DNA of 44,931 bases. It comes from Pseudomonadota bacterium. Lineage in GTDB: Bacteria; Bdellovibrionota_C; UBA2361; OMII01. Position 1 is the stretch's first letter; each line of letters opens with the position of its first letter. Position numbers and translations under genes: made by a program. Positions 23,781 through 34,200 of this stretch are shown here, piece after piece. Below the pieces are notes generated by a model that saw only the letters and a list, made by a program, of their open reading frames with translations, was not told the DNA's origin and searched no databases. The stretch is taken from assembly GCA_026390555.1 (NCBI GenBank), contig JAPLFS010000036.1, positions 1 to 44,931 on the forward strand, given 5' to 3'.

Positions 23781-23940
23781 TTATCCACACTATCCACAGG
23801 TAGCTGTGGATAACAATTCAAGTAACTTAAACAAGGGGGCTCAACTCGCCCACTAATACCGATCTAAGATCAGGTAGTTACCTATCTTTTCAACATCTTG
23901 TTAATAAACCTGTGGATAACGTGTCAATGGTTGTGGATAA
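23781..23940. promoter_or_regulatory. Cluster of DnaA boxes (candidate origin element 1)
   Basis: Perfect TTATCCACA boxes stand at 23781-23789 (direct) and, in reverse as TGTGGATAA, at 23805-23813, 23911-23919 and 23932-23940. A near box, CTATCCACA, is at 23790-23798. Five boxes in 160 bp of non-coding DNA is far above chance. The cluster lies between trxB and the atpE terminator, 1.5 kb before dnaA, and could be part of a bipartite origin or a DnaA-titrating/regulatory site. Confidence 0.8.
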
Positions 23941-23956
23941 GTCGGTATAGATACCA

Positions 23957-23990
23957 TAAAAAAAGGGGCGTCTGTTACGACGCCCCTCTC
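23957..23990 (-). terminator. Intrinsic terminator of atpB-atpE
   Basis: AGGGGCGTC at 23964-23972 pairs perfectly with GACGCCCCT at 23979-23987 around a six-base loop. On the minus strand the stem is followed by a run of seven T. It stands 30 bp after the atpE stop. On the plus strand the T tract is poor, so it mainly serves atpE. Confidence 0.9.
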
Positions 23991-24019
23991 CTTTTCTCTG
24001 ACGAGCTGAATAGCTACGC

Positions 24020-24322
24020 CTATCCCTGCTTAATCGCTATTACGAAGGCCAGAATGACTAGCGACTCTATTAACGCCATACCGATTAACATCGGCGCGAG
24101 AAGCTTGCCACCTACCGATGGATTCCTTCCGAACGACTCAAGCATCGCAGCTACAGCCTTGCCCTGCCCGATTCCGCCGCCAATTACAGCTAAGCCGATA
24201 GCCAGACCAGCACCAACAGGACCAAACGCTGAGCCGCCTGTTGTGGCGTCCTCAGCTAGAGCTGCAGTTACCGGAACGAGGGTAGCTAGTGCAAAAGTTG
24301 ATATCTTTCCTAGTGTTTTCAT
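24020..24322 (-). CDS. atpE: ATP synthase F0 subunit c
   Basis: The 100-residue product has a signal-like N-terminus (LGKISTFALATLVPVTAALA) and then the two c-ring helices. Helix 1 ends with GLAVIGGGIGQGKAV. The polar loop is SFGRNPSVGG. Helix 2 has GMALIESLVILAFVI with the ion-carrying Glu. A Gln in GIGQG and the Glu-Ser pair are seen in both proton- and sodium-type rings, but the Thr/Tyr sodium ligands are replaced by Leu, so the ion cannot be fixed. The ATG at 24322 is chosen because AGGAG lies six bases before it; an ATG at 24328 abuts AGGAG with no spacing. Only subunit a is adjacent (atpB upstream). Confidence 0.95.
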   Translation of the reverse strand: MKTLGKISTFALATLVPVTAALAEDATTGGSAFGPVGAGLAIGLAVIGGGIGQGKAVAAMLESFGRNPSVGGKLLAPMLIGMALIESLVILAFVIAIKQG

Positions 24323-24374
24323 CTTCATCTCCTAGTTGTTAAAACTATATAACCTAAAAACTGACTGCTCTTTT

Positions 24375-25106
24375 TTAGTGCTGTTCGCTGCCCTCTTCTG
24401 CATGTTGAGTGGCGAGCATAATGTATATCATTGTGAGAACCGTTGGAACGAAGGCCTGCATAAAACAGACAAAAGTTCCTAGGGCATAAAATACAACCGG
24501 AACTACGACCGGTACAAGATCCGTAAAAATACCTAAAACCTGGTGATCCGCCGTTATATTCCAGAAGAGACGCAGGTTAAGGGTTAGGATTCTTAGGGCC
24601 GTTCCAAATAACTCAAGTGGTAGGATAAACCAGGCCAACCACCAAACTGGCCCAAGAAAGTGCTTGAGGTAATTAACTAGTCCGTGCTCCCGAATGCCGT
24701 AATAATTAAATGAGATAAATATTAGAAGCGCCACCGGTACGGTCGTCCAGACCGAGGTCGTGGCTGCTGGAACGCCTGGGATAAGCCCTAGTATATTCAG
24801 GATAAGGAGGTAAATAAATACGGTGCCAGTTAGGGGCAGATACTTACGGTTCTCTTTGCCAAGGATAGAGTCCTGAAAAGCTACGAAGCTCTCGATGAAA
24901 AAATCAAGCGCTCCTGCTATTGTTATCCGCTCCTCCGGAATAATCCCGTCGTGCTCGCCCCGGAGCGCCCTTCTTTTGGCAAGCTTACGCACACTCTGCG
25001 AGCCGATAAAAAGCAGCCCCGTCCCGAACACAACAGCGGTGATTAGTTTCTGCGTGTTGCCGTCGTGCAACCCGAATGAATTTAGGTAGGTATAGTGTTC
25101 TTGCAT
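24375..25106 (-). CDS. atpB: ATP synthase F0 subunit a
   Basis: The 243-residue membrane protein carries the conserved helix LFGTALRILTLNLRLFWNIT, whose LNLRLF arginine faces the c ring in proton transfer. Other family blocks are ALDFFIESFVAFQDSILGKE, YLLILNILGLIPGVPAATTS and YALGTFVCFMQAFVPTVLTM, the last being the C-terminal helix. It precedes atpE by 52 bp on the same strand. The other ATP synthase genes (atpF, H, A, G, D, C) are absent here, so the operon is split, as in several delta-type lineages. The C-terminal tail is rich in Glu and His (EEGSEQH). Confidence 0.95.
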   Translation of the reverse strand: MQEHYTYLNSFGLHDGNTQKLITAVVFGTGLLFIGSQSVRKLAKRRALRGEHDGIIPEERITIAGALDFFIESFVAFQDSILGKENRKYLPLTGTVFIYLLILNILGLIPGVPAATTSVWTTVPVALLIFISFNYYGIREHGLVNYLKHFLGPVWWLAWFILPLELFGTALRILTLNLRLFWNITADHQVLGIFTDLVPVVVPVVFYALGTFVCFMQAFVPTVLTMIYIMLATQHAEEGSEQH

Positions 25107-25450
25107 AGCCGCTTTTTAGGCGTCACTGTTGTATAAGATTTGCCCGATTAAGGCAAACACTAGGACTCTATACTGTTTAGTCTCCTAGCGGCGTAAGTGC
25201 CTGATTGCGGTAGCGCCGTTGATTTTTTGTTTAAATAACTTAAAGCCATCTTGGCTTGTATCCTGTCCTCGGCTACTAACAGGTCATTTAAAAAACCCTC
25301 ATTAGATTCTTGTAAATTTCTCCCCTCGTACTATAACGCTCTTTCCATTAAGTGCGATTCCTAGTTTTCAAACCGTAGGGGTCCTGTGTCTTAATGGTAA
25401 CTTGACGCAGAGTTTCGCTAGGTCGATCTCTTCGTATCAATTTGGGGAGT
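25107..25450. other. Divergent control region between atpB and dnaA
   Basis: These 344 bp lie between the starts of atpB (minus) and dnaA (plus). No perfect DnaA box, RNA gene or terminator was seen here, which contrasts with the flanking clusters. It must hold the promoters of both genes; AT-rich stretches such as TTTTTTGTTTAAATAACTTA are possible promoter parts but no -35/-10 pair is decisive. Confidence 0.45.
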
Positions 25451-27067
25451 ATGAGCGGTAACCTCTTTTTAGGTAGCCTCGCTTCAGAGGAAACAATCCC
25501 AACTATAAAAGAAGACGCCTCGGCGTCGTTGGTCTCTCGTTCTCTAATCTCCTCTGAAAACACCATACAAAACGATGCAAGCAGCTCTTCGACTACGATT
25601 GAGCAAGGCTGGGCGCTAGCTATCGCAGAGGTCTGCGGCAACACAAATCAACACATCGTAACCGCTTACATCGAACCACTTGAGATCGATACTACTGCCT
25701 CAACAAGGGAGATCGTGGTAGTTCGAGGCCCTTCGCGCCTGGTCTGTAACTACGTTATAACGAACTTTTCGGCGGCTCTACGCGAAAGGCTCTCCCATTT
25801 TCTTGAGTGCTCTGAGCTACTCCTTTCGATCATTCCTAGGGAGCAGCTCCCTGCCACACAACCAGGAGACGCCCCCTCTGGGCTCCGTAAGCCTGCAACA
25901 CCGTTTATCGTAAAACGTGTGCGTACTAACCCAGGTGAATCTCTCCCTGGCGCACTCCCTGGTGCGCAAACTGGCGCGCAAACTAAGTCGCCCTCCTATA
26001 GCCCCTATGGCACGCCCGCCAAACTAGCTGCTCATGAGCCCGAGCTCCATAACAACATAACTCCGCGCTATACCTTCTCTGATTTCGTAGTTGGTAATAG
26101 TAATCAGTTCTGCCACGCCGCTGCGATGCGGGTAGCTGAAAAGCCTGGCCAGAGCTACAACCCGCTCTTTATCTACGGTGGAGTTGGTCTTGGAAAGACC
26201 CATCTTTTGCACGCTATAGGGAATGCCGTGCTGCAACGCTCCCCAGAAGCGCGCGTTCTCTATATGTCCTCTGAAACCTTTACAAACGAGCTTATTCTCG
26301 CTCTCCGATACGCCAAGATGGAGGAGTTTAAGCGCAGATTGAGAACGATTGAGGTTCTACTGATAGATGATATCCAGTTTATCAGCGGCAAGGAGCGTAC
26401 TCAGGAGGAGTTCTTTCATACGTTTAACGCCCTCTATAGCGCCAAGCGCCAGATTGTAATCACCTCAGATAAGATTCCAACCGATATTCCTGGCATTGAG
26501 GAGCGACTACAGACGCGCTTCTTATGGGGGCTTACGGCCGATCTGCAGGCGCCTGATTTTGAAACCCGCGTTGCAATCTTAAAGCAAAAGGCCCTTAGTG
26601 AGGACTTTCACCTACCGGAGGAGGTTGCGCACCTTATCTCTGAGCGTATCTCCTCAAACGTTCGGGAGCTTGAGGGCGCTCTGACGCGACTATACGCCGT
26701 CAGCTCCATTCAAAACGTTCCGATCTCGATGGATATGGCGCGCGCCGCTCTCAAGCCACTTCTTCAACCTAAGGTTGTTAATATAACGGTTGAAGATATT
26801 AAGAAGGCCGTTGCTAATCACTTCAGCATTAAGGTTAGTGATATTATTTCAAAGCGTCGCACTAAGAACCTATCCTTTCCAAGGCATATCGCGATGTATC
26901 TTTGCCGCAAACATACGACCGCCTCTTACCCAGAGATAGGCGAGCGCTTCGGGGGGCGCGATCACTCTAGCGTTATTCACGCTGCTTCGGTCGTTTCAAG
27001 TAAGTTATCCACAGATGCTCAGACTAAGGTTTTTGTTGCGGATATAGAGAAGCGATTGTTTGGGTAA
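25451..27067 (+). CDS. dnaA: Chromosomal replication initiator protein DnaA
   Basis: The product has 538 residues from ATG 25451; a TTG at 25442 would add three. It binds DnaA boxes and opens the origin. After an unusual ~50-residue acidic/serine-rich N-terminal lead, domain I starts near EQGWALAIAEVCGNTNQHIV. A proline/glycine-rich linker contains a short repeat (LPGALPGAQTGAQ). The AAA+ domain has Walker A YGGVGLGKTHLLHAIGN, Walker B LLIDDIQFISGKERTQEE and sensor II-like RELEGALTRL. Domain IV ends with the DNA-binding signature YPEIGERFGGRDHSSVIHAA. The ribosome site is weak: GGGGAG is only one base from the ATG. A perfect DnaA box (27005-27013) lies inside the 3' coding part. Confidence 0.97.
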   Translation: MSGNLFLGSLASEETIPTIKEDASASLVSRSLISSENTIQNDASSSSTTIEQGWALAIAEVCGNTNQHIVTAYIEPLEIDTTASTREIVVVRGPSRLVCNYVITNFSAALRERLSHFLECSELLLSIIPREQLPATQPGDAPSGLRKPATPFIVKRVRTNPGESLPGALPGAQTGAQTKSPSYSPYGTPAKLAAHEPELHNNITPRYTFSDFVVGNSNQFCHAAAMRVAEKPGQSYNPLFIYGGVGLGKTHLLHAIGNAVLQRSPEARVLYMSSETFTNELILALRYAKMEEFKRRLRTIEVLLIDDIQFISGKERTQEEFFHTFNALYSAKRQIVITSDKIPTDIPGIEERLQTRFLWGLTADLQAPDFETRVAILKQKALSEDFHLPEEVAHLISERISSNVRELEGALTRLYAVSSIQNVPISMDMARAALKPLLQPKVVNITVEDIKKAVANHFSIKVSDIISKRRTKNLSFPRHIAMYLCRKHTTASYPEIGERFGGRDHSSVIHAASVVSSKLSTDAQTKVFVADIEKRLFG

Positions 27068-27454
27068 AAATTAGTTAATCCAGTTGGTTACTAATGTTAC
27101 CAACAGCTTTTACAGCACTGTGGATTAGCTGTATTTTACCCAACTATTCAGATCTTTTTCCACAACATATACACAGGTGAAAAGCTGCTTTGGTATGATA
27201 CGCAGGGCTGTCGCGTAAAATTCCCGGTGATTGTTTGTGGATAACTTGGTGCTCGCTGGTGGATAACTTTGGCTTTATGTTATGAACTTTTTAGGGTGTG
27301 GATATCTGATAAAGTTATACTGCCTGTTATGCGCCTGTTACCAACATGATATAACCAATTAAACCCACTATTTAAGTGTGTTTTCCACGGAAAATGGCAT
27401 AGCCTACGTATTATTCACTATCTTTATATATCTAATACATAATAGGGACACAAA
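27068..27454. promoter_or_regulatory. Candidate oriC: dnaA-dnaN intergenic DnaA-box region
   Basis: A perfect box (TGTGGATAA) is at 27236-27244. One-mismatch boxes are at 27119-27127, 27156-27164 (TTTTCCACA), 27258-27266 (GGTGGATAA) and 27297-27305 (TGTGGATAT); another perfect box lies at 27005-27013 in dnaA. The following ~150 bp is AT-rich, ending in TATCTTTATATATCTAATAC, and could be the unwinding element. The dnaA-dnaN gap is the most common site of bacterial oriC. It also contains the dnaN promoter. Confidence 0.75.
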
Positions 27455-28615
27455 ATGGAGTTAACGATATCGAAGCTTGAGCTCTCAAAGCTTCTCCACA
27501 TCACCTTAGCAATAGCTGAGAAGAAATCGTCGATGCCGATCTTTGGTAATCTCTTACTTAGAGCCAGGGATAAAAGTTTTGAAGTTACGGCGAGCGATCT
27601 TGAGATAACGGCTATCGCCACATGTAACGCCCAGATAAAAACCCCAGGAGCGATAACCGTTAGCGCAAAAGTTTTTGGAGAGCTCGTACGAGAGATGCCC
27701 GACGGCGACGTAACCATTAAACTTGGCGATAGAGACCGCGTTGAAGTCTTAGCTACTAACTCAAAACTTAAGATCGTTGGAGTTAGCGCAGAAGAATACC
27801 CGGTTCCGGCTAGCCTAGCGCTTAAGGCCAATTGCAAACTTCCCGCTCCAATTTTAGCTGAGATGATTAACAAAACGCTCTACGCGGCCTCGCTTGATGA
27901 GGGCCGCTATAACATGAACGGAGTGTGTCTAGAGATCGTTAAAGAGGGGAAAACAACAGCTCTTAGAATGGTAGCAACGGATGGTCACCGGCTAGCCCTT
28001 GTAACCCGTCCCTTTGAGGGCGTTGCGTTTACCGGACTTGGTCTGAACGGCTCCAGTAAGAAAACAGAGATGACCGAACACGTGATAGTTCCCCGCAAAG
28101 GACTAGCCGAAGTGCGTAAGGCGCTTGAGGTTGTAGGGGATGTTTTGGTTGGGGTGGATGTAAGGGATGGCTTCCTGGTTGTTGAGGGAGAGACATGGAA
28201 GCTGGTTGTTCGATTAATGGACAGCGAATTTCCAAATTATCAACAGGCCGTTCCAAAAGGCCCAGGAACGAAGATTGCCGTACTAAGCTCACAATTAACA
28301 CAGGCGCTAAAACGGGTTTCGCTGGTCGTAAGTGATAAAAACAAAGGGGTACGATTTGATTTTCTTTCTAACATGATAAAGATCTCTAGCTCTTCTCCGG
28401 AGGTTGGAGAGGCGCAGGAGGAGGTTGAGGTTCAATATAACGGCAGGGATATGTCGGTTGGATTTAATGCGCGATATATCATAGATGCGCTAGCAATAGT
28501 TGGTGAGAATCAACCTTTTATCATCGAGCTAAGCGGAGAAACTGGCCCAGGAAGGTTCTATGCTGAGTCAGATGAGTCGTGCCTCGGTATCGTCATGCCG
28601 CTTAGACTAGATTGA
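27455..28615 (+). CDS. dnaN: DNA polymerase III beta sliding clamp
   Basis: The 386-residue product has the three-fold clamp architecture. Recognisable blocks are KKSSMPIFGNLLLRARD in domain 1, SLDEGRYNMNGVCLEIV and MVATDGHRLALVTRPF in domain 2, and the C-terminal DESCLGIVMPLRLD that forms the protein-binding pocket. The clamp encircles DNA and tethers polymerase. It follows the origin region and precedes recF by 13 bp, the standard dnaN-recF order. AGGGA lies eight bases before the ATG. Confidence 0.97.
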   Translation: MELTISKLELSKLLHITLAIAEKKSSMPIFGNLLLRARDKSFEVTASDLEITAIATCNAQIKTPGAITVSAKVFGELVREMPDGDVTIKLGDRDRVEVLATNSKLKIVGVSAEEYPVPASLALKANCKLPAPILAEMINKTLYAASLDEGRYNMNGVCLEIVKEGKTTALRMVATDGHRLALVTRPFEGVAFTGLGLNGSSKKTEMTEHVIVPRKGLAEVRKALEVVGDVLVGVDVRDGFLVVEGETWKLVVRLMDSEFPNYQQAVPKGPGTKIAVLSSQLTQALKRVSLVVSDKNKGVRFDFLSNMIKISSSSPEVGEAQEEVEVQYNGRDMSVGFNARYIIDALAIVGENQPFIIELSGETGPGRFYAESDESCLGIVMPLRLD

Positions 28616-28628
28616 TACCGGGAGCAGA

Positions 28629-29732
28629 TTGTTCGTTTCTAAAGTTAAGCTCTATAAATTTAGAAATCTGGCAGACCAGCAGGTTGAGCTGTCAGAAGGC
28701 CCCGTATATATCTCTGGATTAAACGGCAACGGAAAAACAAATCTAATCGAGGCCGTTTATCTTCTGACCGGATCGCGCTCGTTTCGCACAAACTCAACAA
28801 CCGAGTTGCTGCGCTTTGGGGAGCGCGAGTGTTCTGTCTTTGGTACAGTTACGCAGGCGAGCGGAACCGAGGAGCTAGGACTTATCTTTACCGCGAGCGG
28901 ACGCACGGGCAGTTTAAACGGCGAGGCGCTTGATTCGATTACCGAGCTGCTCGGACGATTACGGGCGGTCTCGTTTTCCCCGGCAGATCTCTCCCTCGTA
29001 AAGGGGGCACCGGCTGGTCGCCGTAAGTTTCTAGACCGGCATATGGTCGATCTGCAGCCCGGATATCTTAAAACTTTGCTCGGATATCAACGTGCTTTAG
29101 CTAATAAAAGCGCGCTGTTAAAGCAACAAAACACAACTTATCCACAGCTGAAGGTTTGGAACGAGCTACTAGCAGAGCACGGTGGGAAAGTTGTTGATAA
29201 CAGGCGTAACTTCATAGAATCATTATCAGATAAGTCGGCAAGCTTTCACTCTGAATATGCCCCAAGCGATGGCCCCCTTACACTTGAACTTGAAAGCGCC
29301 ATGACGGAGGAGGGGCAAGGGGCGCGCGATTCACGAGATCAGCTCCTTGAGCAGCTTGAGAGGGCGGCCCCCCGTGAAATCGCCATGAGAAGCCCCGTGG
29401 TGGGCCCACACCGAGACGATATTAAGATCTCCATATCTGGGGTCGACTGCCGCTCATATGCATCTCAAGGGCAAACCAGAAGCGTTGTGCTCTCCATGAA
29501 GCTTGGGGTGATTGAACTTATCGAGTCACAAAACGGTGAAGCGCCTGTTATTCTCTTAGACGATGTTGATTCTGAACTAGACTCTGGCCGCTCAGAGCGG
29601 CTCTTTGCAGCGCTACTTAGAAAACCGAGGCAACTGATCATAACCGGGACGACGAGTCCTCCGGAGCAGCTAGGGAGGCACTCAGCTCTGCAGCTGCTGA
29701 GAGTTAAAAAAGGGATAGTAGGCCCAGCCTAG
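28629..29732 (+). CDS. recF: DNA replication and repair protein RecF
   Basis: The 367-residue SMC-like ATPase helps load RecA at gaps. It has Walker A ISGLNGNGKTNLIEAVYLLT, the RSFRT motif just after it, the ABC-type signature region YASQGQTRSVVLSMKLGVIE and Walker B APVILLDDVDSELD. The start is TTG at 28629, supported by GGGAG at 28620-28624, four bases upstream, and by the family N-terminus (VSKVKLYKFRNL). A perfect DnaA box (29138-29146) lies inside the gene. Confidence 0.95.
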   Translation: MFVSKVKLYKFRNLADQQVELSEGPVYISGLNGNGKTNLIEAVYLLTGSRSFRTNSTTELLRFGERECSVFGTVTQASGTEELGLIFTASGRTGSLNGEALDSITELLGRLRAVSFSPADLSLVKGAPAGRRKFLDRHMVDLQPGYLKTLLGYQRALANKSALLKQQNTTYPQLKVWNELLAEHGGKVVDNRRNFIESLSDKSASFHSEYAPSDGPLTLELESAMTEEGQGARDSRDQLLEQLERAAPREIAMRSPVVGPHRDDIKISISGVDCRSYASQGQTRSVVLSMKLGVIELIESQNGEAPVILLDDVDSELDSGRSERLFAALLRKPRQLIITGTTSPPEQLGRHSALQLLRVKKGIVGPA

Positions 29733-29851
29733 CGCGCATAAATGTCCTCCCTGGACAGTTATTTTTACCCTGATATATACCCTGATTTAACACCGCATTA
29801 ATAAACTGTTTTATATCATATAGTTGCGGGCAAAATCTTCGCATTGTTTGA

Positions 29852-32353
<2,502 letters not shown>

Positions 32354-32363
32354 CCAGCTGAAA

Positions 32364-32383
32364 TAGCGCTAAAAAAAGCGCTA
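32364..32383 (+). terminator. Hairpin after gyrB
   Basis: TAGCGCT and AGCGCTA form a seven-base perfect stem around AAAAAA, eleven bases after the gyrB stop. No T run follows, so it is a weak terminator or a 3'-end stabilising hairpin. The hidden 35-codon gene starts 70 bases further on and may partly depend on read-through. Confidence 0.5.
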
Positions 32384-32453
32384 GCAGCCAAAAGTTGACC
32401 CGCTCGGTCATCTTCGATACGTTTAGGACCTGAAAAGTTAAGGAGTTTGTACC

Positions 32454-32561
32454 ATGGCATCGCCTACTAAAAAGACCTGGAATAGAAGAAATGCTCGCGA
32501 TGAGAAGAAGATCAAGAGCCGCAATAAGCGCACCCGTAGGGTGGCTAAGGCTGTTAGCTAG
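32454..32561 (+). CDS. Small highly basic protein, 35 residues
   Basis: An ATG at 32454 is preceded by AAGGAG (32439-32444), a proper ribosome site. The 35 codons end with TAG at 32559-32561. The start is MASPTKKTWNRRNARDEKKI and the rest is KSRNKRTRRVAKAVS. About 16 of 35 residues are Lys or Arg, with one Trp and no Cys, so RNA, ribosome or DNA binding is likely. It is not the ribosomal THX protein or L34 by sequence. It lies between gyrB and a convergent FAD monooxygenase gene. Ribosome site, frame and composition support a real gene, but I do not know the family. Confidence 0.65.
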   Translation: MASPTKKTWNRRNARDEKKIKSRNKRTRRVAKAVS

Positions 32562-32601
32562 CGCGCTAATCCAAGGTCAGTTTTTATAGCGCCGCTGTGC
32601 T

Positions 32602-33702
32602 CTAGAGCTCCTCTTTCTCAATCCGGCGCTGCTCTTTATCTGCACCAAACCCTTGGCGTAATCCTTCATAGGTAAAGCGGGACCTGCTGGCTCGTACCTC
32701 ATCAAGCCGCACACGAACCTCCTGTGCTCGCCCGTCATAGGACGAGAGCGAGGACTCGTTGCCGGTTTTTGAATAGAGACCAAAAAGGTTGGCCAAGATA
32801 GCAGCGTCTTCAATTGCAACGTTCATTCCCTGACCACCGTTTGGCGGAAAGAGGTGTGCGGCGTCCCCACAAAGAAACAGATGATCCTTAACAAACTTAT
32901 CTGCAATACGGGCATGGATAGAGTAGGTTCTAAAGTCAGTCAGGTGCTCAAGCGTTAAACGCCCCTGGCCGTGCTTTAGAACGAGAGCCTGTACCTGCTC
33001 CTCTGGAGAGCCTGTAGCGTGGGGAGCCAAAGCTCCGCTAACCTTAAATAGCCCGCGAGTATTAAGAGGCACGAGAACTAACCTACTATCAGCCCCTACG
33101 AAGTAGTGCATATATCCAGCCTCTAGATCGCCCTGCACTAGCGCTTCGCACATAAACGAGCGCTCCTGATATGTTTCGCCAGGAAAAGAGATGTCGGCAG
33201 ATTTGCGAACAATACTACGCCCTCCGTCGCATCCAACTACGAGGTTACATCTCCATTTTTCAAGCTCTTGATCTGGCCTTCTAACTGTAACCTCAACGTG
33301 ATCCTCTGATGGCGCTAATTTTATCAGCGAGGTACCCCACTGGACCGCGGTACCTTGAGAATTTAATTGCTCTTCGAGTAAGCGCTCGATGCGCCACTGG
33401 TCGATTGAGAGCCCATGTTGCTGCGTCTTGGGATCGTAGAATGAGAAGCCGTAGCGTTGATCCCCATCAATGTAGATCTTGTTGCCGAGCAACTCGATCG
33501 CCTGACACCGCACCCGAGCAAGAACCCCTATCTGATCGAGTATGTCTAAGGTGCGGGGTTGAAGACCGCTCGCTCTTGAGGAGGCTTTATCATCCGGCAG
33601 ATTGCTTGAGATAATAGTAACTGGAGTGTGAGGAAGGCTCAGATTGGCTAAGGTAAGCCCGGCGGGCCCCGCTCCAACAACGAGCAGATCTTTATGTAAC
33701 AT
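32602..33702 (-). CDS. FAD-dependent aromatic monooxygenase-like protein (FAD_binding_3)
   Basis: The 366-residue product has the p-hydroxybenzoate-hydroxylase-type flavin fold. LLVVGAGPAGLTLANLSLP binds the FAD dinucleotide, LVVGCDGGRSIVRKSA holds the DG motif, and LFLCGDAAHLFPPNGGQGMN, IEDAAIL the GD motif. It lacks the C-terminal thioredoxin-like domain of phenol hydroxylases. The substrate is unknown; PheA/TfdB, ubiquinone-type and tetracycline-modifying enzymes share this fold. It lies 12 bp after the VOC gene on the same strand, so the two form an operon and probably act on related small molecules. Confidence 0.88.
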   Translation of the reverse strand: MLHKDLLVVGAGPAGLTLANLSLPHTPVTIISSNLPDDKASSRASGLQPRTLDILDQIGVLARVRCQAIELLGNKIYIDGDQRYGFSFYDPKTQQHGLSIDQWRIERLLEEQLNSQGTAVQWGTSLIKLAPSEDHVEVTVRRPDQELEKWRCNLVVGCDGGRSIVRKSADISFPGETYQERSFMCEALVQGDLEAGYMHYFVGADSRLVLVPLNTRGLFKVSGALAPHATGSPEEQVQALVLKHGQGRLTLEHLTDFRTYSIHARIADKFVKDHLFLCGDAAHLFPPNGGQGMNVAIEDAAILANLFGLYSKTGNESSLSSYDGRAQEVRVRLDEVRASRSRFTYEGLRQGFGADKEQRRIEKEEL

Positions 33703-33714
33703 GACGTAATGCCC

Positions 33715-34116
33715 CTACCCCACTCCTGTAATTTCAACCTGATTGCCGTCTGGATCGAGCGCAACAAAGGAGCTACTAGGCGTAGTTGTTGTAAGCTCTC
33801 GGTGCATAGTAAAACCAGCCTTGGTAAGGGTTTCGTAGGTAGCTTTAAGATCTGTAACTGAAAAGCCTAAGCGCAACCCGTTTGATCTTAGTGCCTTGTC
33901 GGAGATAGGGTAAATTTCACAGACAACCCCTGCGGCAATCTCGAAAGAGTAGTGAATGGGGCCGGAGCCGTGCCGCTCCTCTTGTAGAGAGAGGCCAAGA
34001 TTGCGGTAAAAGAGAGCAGTGCTGTCGATATCATGCGCTTTGATAACTATATAAGTTAGGCGCGGTGCGCGAGCATCTGAGAGATCTCCAGGATTATTTT
34101 GCGAGTAAGAGAACAT
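33715..34116 (-). CDS. VOC-superfamily (glyoxalase/bleomycin-resistance-type) protein
   Basis: The 133-residue product covers a single VOC module pair: LTYIVIKAHDIDSTALFYRN with LGLSLQEERHG in the first half, and GLRLGFSVTDLKATYETLTK with FVALDPDGNQVEITG in the second. The final DPDGNxVEI is the usual metal-site end. The expected first metal His is replaced in YIVIKA, and the second-half Glu is kept. It could be a dioxygenase-like enzyme, an isomerase or a binding protein. It is the first gene of a two-gene operon with the FAD monooxygenase. Confidence 0.85.
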   Translation of the reverse strand: MFSYSQNNPGDLSDARAPRLTYIVIKAHDIDSTALFYRNLGLSLQEERHGSGPIHYSFEIAAGVVCEIYPISDKALRSNGLRLGFSVTDLKATYETLTKAGFTMHRELTTTTPSSSFVALDPDGNQVEITGVG

Positions 34117-34177
34117 CTAAATATTCATCCCAGTATAAACTTGTCGCTGGTCAAATCGGTACATAGCATCCTGCCCC

Positions 34178-34198
34178 AAAAAAAAGCTTTTTAAAAGC
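34178..34198 (-). terminator. Intrinsic terminator of the GDPD gene
   Basis: On the minus strand the bases just after the GDPD stop read GCTTTTAAAAAGC and then eight T. The stem is short (GCTTT/AAAGC) but stands directly before the T run, so a terminator is likely. Confidence 0.6.
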
Positions 34199-34200
34199 AG

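Noticed and set aside
25107-25450. dnaA upstream region as the main origin
   Set aside because: No perfect DnaA box was found there, while both flanking intergenic regions have clusters.
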